DNA of 64,000 nt from Deuterostichococcus epilithicus (lineage: Eukaryota > Chlorophyta > Trebouxiophyceae > Prasiolales > Stichococcaceae), in NCBI GenBank assembly GCA_033439295.1, contig JAVTLE010000010.1:2294001-2358000 (forward strand), in the 5' to 3' direction. The notes under the pieces were generated by a model, which saw only the letters and a program-made list of their open reading frames with translations, did no database searches and was not told the origin of the DNA. Shown in pieces: positions 35,506-46,306 of the stretch. Both the position numbers and the translations under genes were made by a program. Within the stretch, counting starts at the first letter, position 1. Each line of letters begins with the position of its first letter.

Positions 35506-38500
35506 GTCACCGGCGTCCAGCTCTTCCGACGCGTCAGACGTGTCGGATGTGCTTGGCGGCCACGTCGTCGATCTGCTGCGCGTCAGTCACAGTGACGGTC
35601 GGGGCGATGCGGACGGCGCAGGCGGCATGCTCGGTTCTAGATACCTGTACACCTCTCCGATCAACAGGTGCGGCGGCATATGTGAGGTTTCGCCATGTGT
35701 GCGGCACAGAGACGGCGCGGGCTCATACCAGGTCCACTGCAATCCTAGAGCATGCAAGGTCAATTTCTGTACCATACGTTTTCAACGCAATGCGCGCTTC
35801 GCGCTGTGTGTCTGGTGCCGGTAACAGAGTTTGTTGTCTACATGTTACTGACTGTTCCATTTGTCAGCAAAACTGTCAGGAAGATTTACAGGGCGCGATT
35901 TTCAAAATGCAGGGGTGCGCAAGGCTGCGTGGTGAAGGCAATGGACGTCCAGACGGGGGAGGCTGTGGCTCTAAAGCTCCTCGCCAGGGGCCCCTGCCTG
36001 AATGCTGACACCGTCATCAGGTGTGACCGCTGACTGCTGACTCATCTGAGACGCTGACTCAATAATTAGGCATGTTGAGTCAGTCAAGAGATGAGACGCT
36101 GATGCTGAACGTCAAATCCTGTTGGTTTGACAGTGACTTCGTAGCTTGGTGCAGATTATATTATCCCGACAAATCACTTTGCCGGGCTGCGAAGGCGGCC
36201 CTTCGCGAGACCGAGCAGCGTTGGGCGGGCAGTATCCACAACTGCGCAAGAGAAGAACGCCCGCCCAGCAAAGCACGACACTCAGTCAAATGCTGAATTG
36301 CTCTCGCAACACGCAGGGAGCTGGTCAACCACACCGCGCTGCAGGGCCACCCGCACATCATCGGGCTGCGGCACGTCTACCTGACGCCGGACCACCTCGC
36401 GCTGGCCATGGACTTTGCGGGTGCGTGCTGGCGCTGCTGAACGACGACGCGCGCCCACCCTCTTTGCCTGCAGACGAGGCACACCGCCAAATGCCGCCGC
36501 AGCGCATTTTCGGGTGCCGGCTGTCGCTGATGGGCAACAGCATGTTCAGGCCATCAGCATTTCAACGGCATCCAGCTGGCACGTGAAGAGATTTCACGCA
36601 CACACGAATTGCGCGCTCACGGCGGTCCTTCGAGCGCAGACCGCGGGGATTTGTCGGAGCACCTCTCCAGGCACGTCTACGCTACGGTGCGTCAACTGCT
36701 TCTGTGGTGGCAGTCTCTTCACCTTCGCAATGCCCGCCATGAAGGGGCGGCGGTTGCATTCACGCTGTTGGCGGGTCTTAACTCTGCCGTCACTCACACG
36801 CAATGTTTTCCGCGCTGCAGGGACGCGGCTTGCCGGAGCCCGCAGCCAGGCACATCTTCCAGCAGGTGGTGACGGCGGTCGACTGGGCGCACAGATGCGT
36901 CGTCGCCGTGCGTGACATCAAGGTGAGGTGGCATCCTGTTCTGTATGTACTGCGTCAGCCGCGTCAATGCAGCGATTGTGTTTTCAACAAAGACTCCACT
37001 TCCAGAAGCACAGTGAAATGTCTGTTGTGCAGCCGCTGCCGCCGCATGATGAAACCCCGTCGTTTGCACTCCTCTCTGCTGCCAGGTAGCAGTAGCAGCA
37101 TACAACCGAGAGAAGCAAAATCTGATTCCATGCAAGCTGCACGTGCAAGTTTGGTAAGCTCATGCCCACAGCGCCTGACCGGACTGCCCTGCCTTCGCCC
37201 ACGCAGCTGGACAACATCCTGATGCACGGCGCCGCGGGGCTGGTCACACTGGCTGACTTTGGCTGGAGCTGCAACTCCGCTGAGGGCGGCTGGGCGTCCG
37301 AGATGTGTGGGACTCCGGAGTACCTTGCACCAGAGGTGTGGAGATTCCCTGGAACCGTTAGCGTTGTATACTCCCCAACACAGTGCACAGTGCACCCTCA
37401 TCGTTGCTTGACGTGTCTGGCAGCGTGCCGCCTGCGAGCTCGGTCTGGAGCGATCTCGCAAACTACTGCTGCACACACCGCTGTCTGAGGGCTGCGACAC
37501 GATGTTCTGGCACAACCCTGCATCTCAGAGGCATGAGCTTCCGCCCCTTGCCCCTTGCCCTGCCCTTACACCCTTACGACGTCATGCGCCAACAGCATGC
37601 ACCCCTGCGCCACGCAGGTCATCAAAGGCGGCGCCTGCGACGCACAGGCAACGGATGTGTGGTCCGCCGGCGTGCTGTTGTGGGCTCTTGTTGGGGGAGG
37701 TTTCCCGTTCCTCCGCCTGGACGAGGAGGCGCTCGATTCTGATGGCCGCACGCGCGTCATGGCGCCCCGCATCGTTTCGGGCGCCTACCGCACGCTGCCG
37801 GAGGTGTGTTGCCCGAGCAGTGTGCCCCGCCTGCAGTCCCCTGCTGCAGCACGTCAGGTGTACTTGTGAACCTTCCCCTGGGTTCGGTGAGGTCGTGCCA
37901 CTATTCCGTCGAAGTGGGTTCAGACGGTGCAGCTAACCGGAGGCAGCCACACAGAGCTTCAGCCAGCTGCGCGGCTTCTCCGCACCTGTCGGATGTGCCT
38001 CTGAAAGGCTGCCTGCCTGCATGACGACTGCGCGACAGTAGACAGCGCTGGAAAACTAGTCCTGACCATCAAAATCTGAGCATCAAACCCCGCCCTGCGC
38101 AGGCATCGCCCGAGCTGCAGGACCTCGTCCGCCGCATGTTAGAGGTGGACGTACGGCGGCGCATGACGATCGCGGAGGTCGCCCGTCACTCCTGGGTCGC
38201 CCACGACATGCCGGCAGAGTTGGCGTCGCTGAACTCTCGGCTGGCGGCGGCCAGGCTGGGCGCGGCCGCAGGCGGGTGCGAGCCTTGCGGCGGCGGAGGG
38301 GGCGGCAACGGCCGCCGCTTCCGCCGCCCCAAGGCGGACGCAACAAAGCACCAGGGCCTCTCCAGCCAGGGCCTTCTCAGCCAGGGTCAGGGCGCCGACG
38401 AGCTGTGGGCGCTGGTACGGCAGGCGGCAAGCCCTGTGGTGTGGGCGGACCCAACCCCGCTGCAGCGATGGCCGGCCCCTCAGAGTCCGCGTGGGTCGAC

Positions 38501-38513
38501 GTGCGCCTGCTAG
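35506..38513 (+). CDS. SnRK2-like protein kinase 3 (5' exon missing), at least 415 aa
   Basis: Exons 35506-35667, 35913-36020, 36317-36420, 36640-36686, 36821-36922, 37207-37335, 37618-37803 and 38103-38513. The first five and the seventh have the same lengths as in kinase 2 (162, 108, 104, 47, 102, 186 nt). Motifs: [70 protein letters not shown] (Val for the His of HRD), TLADFGWS, CGTPEYLAPE, DVWSAGVLLWALVGGGFPF and ARHSWVAHDMPAEL. The C-terminal tail is longer and Gly/Arg/Gln-rich, with a repeated GLLSQGQ-like motif, ending STCAC. Catalytic residues are kept. It is clearly a tandem paralogue of kinase 2. Confidence 0.82.
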
Positions 38514-39108
38514 CAGTCTGCGCCTCCGCGCCTGCTCGTTGCAGCAGCTGCCCCCACCTCAAGCTGCCGTGGCTGACGTCCGTCACACGCATTACCACCA
38601 AGGCGTCCTCAGCTCAACCTTCGCTGTCCGATAGATAGCTTGGTTTTCGTCATGTTCCAAGTGCGCTTGTTGTTGTGCGGCGCAATAGCAACATGACGAA
38701 ATGGACCCGCACTGCACGGCTCGCGGGTCGTCCTACTTGCTGTGCACCACACTCGTCAGCCGAGATCGGCATGAAACGCTGGTGTCGCCGCACCAACCCA
38801 GACACGTCCATTCATTTATTTGGCGGTCTGCAGCAGGTCGAGTCCCGATGGTCGGGATCTCATTGAAGTATTGAAGAATCTGATTCTAGCAGCATGCCCA
38901 CTGTTAGTTCGTGCCAGGCTGAGTACTGAGTAACAGGGTAGGCAGTGTGCGTTGTCCCGCGGTGACTATTGTATCACCGCGGCATCGACGGTATTATTTC
39001 GCTATTGCAGGCTGGTCATGCAGACTGTATTCGTGGTTTTGGCTTGATCATTTGAAGGAACTGATGAAAGACAGGTGGACACACATGCTGAATGTCTCCA
39101 TTGTGACA
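38514..39108. other. Interval after kinase 3
   Basis: No exon could be supported. It should include the kinase 3 terminator and the start of the plus-strand gene that follows. Confidence 0.35.
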
Positions 39109-39949
39109 TGTTCGACGAAAACAGACTGCTGCTCAGCTGCAGCGGCTGTTGATGATCCCATATGGATTCAGCTTGGAGCAACACTTCCTTCGGGCTACCT
39201 CGCACAACTCGAAGCATCTGTAGTGCCTGTCATATCACGGCTGCAGGCGCAGCAGCCAGGGGCCTCGAAGCCGCCGTGCCTTAGCCTCGAAGCCGCCGTG
39301 CCTTCTGACCCCGCCACCTTGCCTGAGTTTCCTGCTGCTGCGGCTGCTGATGCTGATTTTCGCACTTTTGCCTCCGTCCCACGATCCAGCCGTGACGCTC
39401 CACTGTGCCAACCTGCCAGAAATGGTACTCCTCTCTGTATTCTCTGTATGTGCGCACGCACTGGGCCCTGGCATGGACCCTAGTGTAATCGTGCTTTGCT
39501 ACTACCGGCATCATGGGGTGGTGCACGCACGCTGCATGCTTGCTGCTGCATCAAGAACAAATCAATGGAAATGTTCATGTATATCTGCAAAATAAAATTT
39601 CCGCAAGTCCCCGCCATGTCCATGTTGCTTTGCTGACCCGCAGCACTGGGCCGTGATGAGTTATGGGGGTGTCACCGATCCCATTTCCTATACCTTTCAG
39701 ATGTGGTCGCCAGCACCTGATATTGCAAGGGTGCACAAAACGGTGGAAATGTCCCTGGACCTGGACCTGCTAAAGGTGTGCACACATAGACAAGGGCAGT
39801 CAGTAAGGTGCTGACGGGCACCTGACTTGCAGCGGCACCAGATGACCGCTCTTACTTCACAGCTATGCAGCCCGAGAGTCCTTCCGTCCCTTCTACCAAA
39901 AGCAACAGTGGCAGACACGAGCTACTTGGGCGTTCCAATCCATCACTAA
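39109..39949 (+). CDS. Unassigned gene, 3' exons
   Basis: Two exons join in phase 0: 39644-39775 (containing YGGVTDPISYTFQMW and VEMSLDLDLLK) and 39833-39949 ending at TAA with TSYLGVPIHH. An upstream frame, about 39109-39422 (GATLPSGYLAQLEASVVPVI, later an Ala/Asp-rich part), ends at a gtactc donor in phase 1, which does not match the phase-0 entry of exon 39644. In its own phase, that acceptor would give a short C-terminus ending DVVAST. The two readings cannot both be right. No family is recognised. Confidence 0.35.
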
Positions 39950-39994
39950 TAGTGGTAGGCTGGGCCAGGTGGAGTCTGTTCCGCGCCGCTGCTG

Positions 39995-42900
39995 TCAGCC
40001 CCTGACCTGGGCGTGTCTCGCCAGTGCCTGCCGCCGAAGCTGTGCCAGATCGACGTCCGCTGCAGAGCCACTGCCGGCACCGCCGCCGGCCCAACCGCCA
40101 TCGCCTGCCAGTGCGCCGCCGGACATGCGAAGGCCGCCGCCATCAGGGTCGGCGTGGCCGCGACCACGCCTCTTCACTGCCGTCGGCGCGGCTACGCAGC
40201 CGCTGTCGCCCTGCTGCTCTTGCGAAAGCGGAGATGGCTTGGTGCGTTTTTCACCCAGCTCTTTTCGCAACTGCATCTTAGCTCGTGACTGGCCGCCGCC
40301 GCCGCCGCCGCCGCCGCACCGCTGTTCACCGGCGGCACGCCCGCCGGCTGGCGGACCAAAAACCGGCGGCAGCTCTGCTTCCTCTGTGGCCCGGCGCAGG
40401 GGTGGCTGAGTTGCTGCTGGCTGTGGTTGCTGCAGGCCGGCGGCGGCAGCGGCGCGCAGCCGCCGCNCATCGTGGTCGCCGCCACCGCCGCCGTGCCGGT
40501 CCTCATGCCGCCGCTTGGCGTGCTTGCGCCGCCCGCCAGACTGCTCGGCTGCGTGCGGCTGCCCGCCTGCGTCAGCGTCTGCACCGCACCGCCGCCCGTG
40601 GCGCCGCTCTCGGCCTTCACTGCCTGGCAGGGCAGGTGCCGGGCCGCCTCCGGCGTCTGGGGTCGGCAGCACGGCCAGGGATCTGATGTCCGCCAGCACG
40701 GCAGGCCGCGCCTCGACCTCTGGCTGCCGTTGCGACCGCCCCTGCCTTGTGGACAGGCGGGAGCCGCCACCGTTGGCGGCGCCGGCCGCAGCGCCGTTTG
40801 CTGCAGGGCTAATCGCGGGCCTTGCCGGCGGCTGGCCACCCGCCGCCGCCGTGGTACTACGGCTGGGCGGCGGCAGCGGTGTGCCAAATTTGATGGCCCG
40901 CCGCCGCAGACGCTCCGCGTCTGTGTCTGCGGAACCACATGAAACATCTCGCCAGAGGCGCCACGACTCAGCTGGGGCAGAGTGCCGAGGGTGTGCACTA
41001 ACACCAGCCACGTGCTTCCTTATGGTCTCCTGCTGAAACTGCGAGGCAGCAGAGGTTTGCAGCCACGGCAGGGACACTCCGCTCACGTTGCCCCACCTGG
41101 TTGCCGTGCCGCGGCTGTGCCAGGCTCTGGTGGTTCGCGCCGCCGAGCATCAGCAACTGCATTGCTGGGGGCTGCGGCCGCGGCGCCAGCGGCGCCTGCC
41201 GGCGGCAGCGCTTCCTGGCGGCCGGCCGCGCCGCTTGCGGCAGAATCCTCTGCATCAGCATTCCGCCGGGTGGCGGCTGCAGCGGCGGCCTCTGTTTTTT
41301 GCGCTGCCGCTGTCTTCACCAGCGGCAGGTATGCGCCGCTGTCTGAGGACCTGCGGTGCACTGTCAAGGCGTCATAAAGAGTGTGGACGCGTGCACTGCT
41401 GCGTGCAGTTGCGCACTGCGCTGCACACGTGGAATAGTGAGCTGCTGTCGAGCGTGTCAGGGCACAGGCTGCTGCGATCTGAGGTTGTACGAACACGCCC
41501 TGACCTGCTGCCCAGCGACTGCCGACAGCCTGCAGACAGTTGCGCAACTGCAAACACACAGATGACCAGTCGTTTCACTGAGCAGGTGCTAATCGAACCC
41601 AAATCGCAGGTTCTAGGAGGGTTTGTCGATCCAGACAAGGACGCACAACGACATCAGCCAGCAATGGACAGACGCACTCGAGGGCGCTGCCGATGGAGAA
41701 GGAGATGCAGGCGCTACCGCGGTCCGGCGACGGCGACTTCCTATTTCCTCCTTCCTCGCCGCCGCCACCCCCGCCGCCGCTGCCGTCGCTGCTGCCGTTG
41801 CGCACAGATTTCGGCTGTATGCCATCCTCGGAGCTGGGGCTGCCGCTGCCGCCGCCGGCCTGCGCCGCGGCCGCAGAGCCAGACAGCTCTGCGGACAGCT
41901 CCCCTGATTCCCTGTCGCTGTCTGCTGCCACGGCTGTGCCGCCCGCGGCGGCAGAGCCTGCATCCGAGCGGGGCATCACAGGGGTTGGGCCCTTGGGGTG
42001 CCATGTTTGGCGGCGCTGCGATGCCTGCATGACTTGCGACTGCTCAGCGTCATGACAAAGGGGTGAGGTGTCGTGGGCACGCACGATGCATTTCGCCGGC
42101 AGCAATCCAGGCAGCATGTCGCTGTCCCTGCCGACCATGTGCACATCGCGTGCAGCACCGCAAAGCCCGCCCGAGTCACCTGCGAGGTCGGCCGCCACGC
42201 CGGCCGCCCTGTCGCTGGCCATCAGGCTTCTGCCGCACGCCGCAAAGTCGAACAGCTCCGCCGCGAAGCGCCGTGCGTGCTCGAACACATACGGCCGCAC
42301 TGCCCCCTCCACCGCCGACACGAACGCCTGCAGCCGGTGACGTGCAGCGGTGTGCCAGATGCATGTGGGCGGGCATCAGACGCCGGTGCCGCCGGTGCCA
42401 CACGTGTCGACGAGACGGGGGGGGATGCCACACTCAGATGAGAGTCGCTGATACCCAGGAGCTTCGTGCCTGAAGACGTCATCATTGCGCTGCAGGCTGC
42501 AGCTCAGCGCTACAGTCGCGCGAGCGCACGCCGTCACACCTTGTGGCATGACCGGGACAGCATGCAGACCCAGATGCAGATGCAGCCAGCCAACCCATCC
42601 CGCAGCTCTCGTGGCAGGACTGGCGTCCAATGGTTGCCTCGAGCAGCAAATCGCAGCGCCACCCCGACTCACCTGGCGGCTGGCGCCGGCAGGTGCGGCC
42701 CCTGGGCCCCTCCGCGGCGGCGGCCGGCACACACTCCGCACCGTGCCGGCCACGTGCGCCGCCACGATGTCGACGCCCTGCTCCAGCATCAGGGCCACCA
42801 GCTCCCGCCGCACCCAGGCCGCCACGTCGGAGCGCGCCGCGGCCGCGGCGGTCACGCTCTGCGGCGCCATCCTGAGGGGGGTGGCGTGTAGCAGGGCTCA

Positions 42901-43747
42901 GCCGAGAGCGGACTGAAGGAACTGGAAGAAGCGCAAGTGCGAGATGAGCTCTCGTGGTGCGGCTGCTGCAGATGCATGCGCAGGATGCGGGCGTGTGCGC
43001 ATCGCTGGTGAGACAGGAGCACATGCAGGATGACGGGAAGTCATGTGTTAATGTATGGGGAGCAGAGCCGGCATCTGCGGGCCCTGAAGCCCGCTGACAA
43101 TACTCTCGCAGCTGCTGAGCTGGCATAAGACTTTCTGGCACCTGTTGGACATGTCGGGCCGCGAGAGGTCCTGCGTGAAGTAGGAGGCCCGGCGCGACCG
43201 CTGCACCGGCGTCAGGTCAATGGTGGCGCCATCTGGCAGCGTGTCGCCCGACACCCGGCCTCGATCCACCCACTTGCGCCTGCACACCAGCAGATATTAT
43301 GACTACACGAGCCAACAGCTTCCTGCCTTGCGCTCCAACCGCGGAGTTGAGGGCCTTCCGCAGAAGAGTCGAGATTCCAGGCAGATGAAGCAGAGTTCCA
43401 CAACGCAGCTTCTCGAACTCACTTGTATGAGTTGTGGCGCCAGTCGTGCAGGATGGACGTGTAAGCTGCCTTGCACAGCGGGCAGGTGAAGGCGGGGCCT
43501 CCTGCAGGCGGGTGGTCACGTTGGCTGTTCGTCCAGCGCAGAATGCAGTGCAGGCAGAATCTGTGGAAGCAGCGGTCCAAGAAAGCCTGCAATCCAAACA
43601 AAGAGCGTGTCAGTGGACCAGAGATGCACGCGAGGAGTCAACAACCAATGGCACTTCGACATCGCGCGTGCTCACCTCTTCCGGTGATTTGTCGGTCAGG
43701 CAAATGGCACAGCTCCAGACGCCCGGCTCCTCAGTGCGACTTGCCAT
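39995..43747 (-). CDS. RING-type E3 ubiquitin ligase (Topors-like), 769 aa
   Basis: Exons 5' to 3': 43747-43676, 43586-43423, 43279-43142, 42871-42742, 42327-41718, 41360-41097 and 40926-39995. Phases agree and the total is a multiple of three. Starting MASRTEEPGVWSCAICL, a C3HC4 RING follows: CAIC, CFHRFCLHCILRW, CPLC, then AYTSILHDWR. Downstream are SYFTQDLSRPDM, WVRRELVALMLEQGVDIVAAH and VFEHARRFAAELFDFA, the order found in Topors/ICP0-like ligases of plants. RING proteins of this kind transfer ubiquitin from an E2. The second half is disordered Gly/Ser/Ala/Pro-rich with ERLRRRAIKFGTPL and a C-terminal LRRQALARHAQ helix. One N lies near 40467. An alternative without the last two introns would stop at 41575 (418 aa). 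Confidence 0.78.
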
Positions 43748-44201
43748 TCGGGTGGCAAAGTGTGTTGTGCCACTGCAGTTAAACGAGCCGGCCGATGCAC
43801 ATTGAAATCTGCTACAGGGTGGCCCGCAGCGGCGCCTTGAGAAGTAAGTGCTTCTGTTGCCGGTCGCGAGCTGACATGCACCAATCATTTTTCACCGATC
43901 GATGGACTGAGACAGTGTCAGCGATCAGCTTGGTCATCGCCACCAGACGTCACTCTCAGAAGGCCAAGCCGCTGCATGTTGCCCCGCCATGCCTCACTGC
44001 AGGCGAAATCCGATGCAGATTCCAACGCTTGTGCTCCCCTATCCCCACGTTGCGCTGGTATCACAGACTTCGCATGCCCCAACAGCCCACCCGACCCAAG
44101 AAACGACCCATGACTTGTGCCGACGGTGCGAGAGCTAGCGCCGATTTGCCTCCCTGCCGCACTCGCATCTTCAGGCGTCAGCGATGACCATCTGGACCAT
44201 C
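43748..44201. other. Promoter interval of the RING gene
   Basis: Between the RING gene start (minus) and the end of the PDZ-rubredoxin gene (minus). No coding exon was seen. Confidence 0.4.
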
Positions 44202-46306
44202 TTAAAGGCTGAGGCCCAGGACGGCCAGGACAGCGATGCCTGCAGCAGGAATAGGATGAATAGTGATGGATTTGATGTTGTGCCGAACGCCATTATTGGC
44301 ACTACCTGCCGGCGGTTGAACAAGCGCATGGGCTGCAGTGCGCTTGCAGACGGCTGCGCTGCCCAAACGGCCGAGAAGATGCGGCACCAAGCGGCTGCTG
44401 GTCTTGCGGAACGACTAGCGGATGGCTGGCGGAACGCTGAGAAGGGCGCAAGAAAAGGCACTCGCCTGCAAGGCCAACGACCACGGTGGCGGCAGTGGCG
44501 GCGGAGTCGGATGTGCCACCAACCTGTCGCACAAGGCACAAGCCAACTTCAGCGCTTGTGCTGCTGTGCCCCTGTCGCCTCTGTGCTAACCCCTGCAGGT
44601 TGCCAGTCTCTAGCTGCAATGGCGTTCTTGCAAGGGACAGCATAGGCTGTCAGATCGCTCACCTTCCTCTCCTTCTCAGCATCGTACTTAGCAAAGCGCT
44701 TCTTGGTAGCTGCACACACGGACGAACGAGTCAAGACAGGGGTACGCCAGTACTGCCGTGCTTGTCGTCTGCTGCAGCGACAGCCAGAGTCGCCGCTGGT
44801 TGCTGGATGCCCAAGGGAAGGCACAGCTTCACGGCGGCTGACTGCGACCCCGCCACATGCGAAGCGCATCCAGTGAGCCTTGAGCAAGGGCCAGGGCCGC
44901 ACCGCTGCACTGCGGGCAGCGGAAGCTGGTGGCCAGCTCCTCGAACGGTTTTCTGTGCACATACATACACGAGCTCAGCAGGAACGCCCACCCCGAAGGC
45001 CAGAAGCGCCACCGTGCGGCATATCCAATTATGCCAAGCAGGCTGCCACGCCAGTCAAGGCAGCCGAGCAAGAGGAGGGAATATCAGACTTGGGCAGGGC
45101 ATACGCACTTGCCGGTGTAGATCCAGCCGCAGTCGGCGCAGATGTGGGTCGCGAACTCCTTCTGCGCGGCTGTGAGCTTGCGGCCAAACCGCTTGGGGGC
45201 CTACATGAGCAGTGTTGAGGATACACGCGCTGCTCGTGCACAAGAGGATGACGCCGTCGCACTTGCAGCAGTCCTTCACGCTGCCGATGGCAGACTACAT
45301 GGCCATGTGATTTAAAGGTTCCTCTTGCGCCGAGCTCCGCTGTGGGCCACCAGCTGGTAGAACACACTCAAGGATGCTTGGCGCACCGGCTTCTTTGGCA
45401 GCCGCTTCACGTTCACATCGTTGTTCTCGCCCTTGACCTGCGCACACCACCATCAACACTCCTGCCGTGCGGCTCAAGACGCAATCAGACCTGCTGTTTA
45501 CAAGTCACACTCAATCCTGGCGCATGCTGGCAACGGCAGCACCTATAAGCATGCCAATGCAGGCCAGGCGTGTGCATGGCTGCCAGACCATCGAATCCGC
45601 TACCAGCTCGTGCTGCAAATGATGTGTGACACAGGTGCGCCGCAGCTTTCAGCCTGCAGGGTGTTAAACGGCGCCCAGAGCAGGGCCCAGATCACAGTCC
45701 ACAGCACAGGATGCGGAGCAGGGTGCAAACATCGCACATAGACGAGGGCGACGGGCGATGGGCAGGCGCCGATGGCGGACTGCGTGAGCCCCTTGCTGTC
45801 CGTCGGCCACAGCTCGTCGCCGAAGAAGGAGGATGCGTACACGATGGTGTCGCCCTTCTGAATGCCGCTCTTGGCGGCGTTGCCGCCCACGTTCTGCGCG
45901 TGCGCACCGGGAGGGGCGGCTCAGGTCGAGCGGGCAAGGTGGGCCAGCGTACATTCACGGAGGCTCGTCTGCGATGGCGGACCCTGAGGGCGAGCTCGAG
46001 GCAGTTGCGCCGGGGGAGGGTTGTGAGGGCGGCAGGTGAGGAGGCAGCAGGTGCACCAGCGCCCACACGGAACATCAGCCAGCTCTGGAGCTCGACGCAT
46101 GCCCAAGTGCAGTCAATGCTCACCGTGACCACCAGGCCGCCGCCCTTGGCCTTGCTCTCCTTGAAGCCCAGGCCGATGGGCTTCTCGATCTCCACAGAGA
46201 TCTGCTTAGCGGCGGCGTGCACCGCCAGCTGCTGCCGGCGCGCCACCGCGGCTATGCCCCGCCGCTGTGCCGGCAGCGAGGTGCCAAAGAACGCTGCACG
46301 CTGCAC
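44202..46306 (-). CDS. ENH1: PDZ-rubredoxin thylakoid membrane protein (ENH1-like), at least 224 aa
   Basis: Exons 5' to 3': 46306-46124, 45893-45738, 45437-45387, 45200-45109, 44952-44903, 44709-44663, 44523-44466 and 44239-44202. Phases agree. The N-terminus is a plastid transit peptide rich in Ala, Arg and Gln. A PDZ domain follows (ISVEIEKPIGLGFKES, VGGNAAKSGIQKGDTIVYAS), then a linker, then a rubredoxin fold with both iron-binding pairs (ICADCGWIY, FRCPQCSATKKRF) and KPFEEL between them. A single C-terminal anchor (TVVVGLAGIAVLAVLGLSL) is the last feature. This is the order of Arabidopsis ENHANCER OF SOS3-1, a chloroplast protein linked to redox and salt stress. The first exon with the ATG was not found; exon 2 begins GTG CAG after a cag. 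The last intron has a GC donor. Confidence 0.85.

Noticed and set aside
41575-41717. Earlier stop for the RING gene
   Set aside because: The frame stays open to 41575, but a gtagcg donor at 41717 joins in phase to a long coding exon chain ending at 39995. Kept only as a possible isoform.
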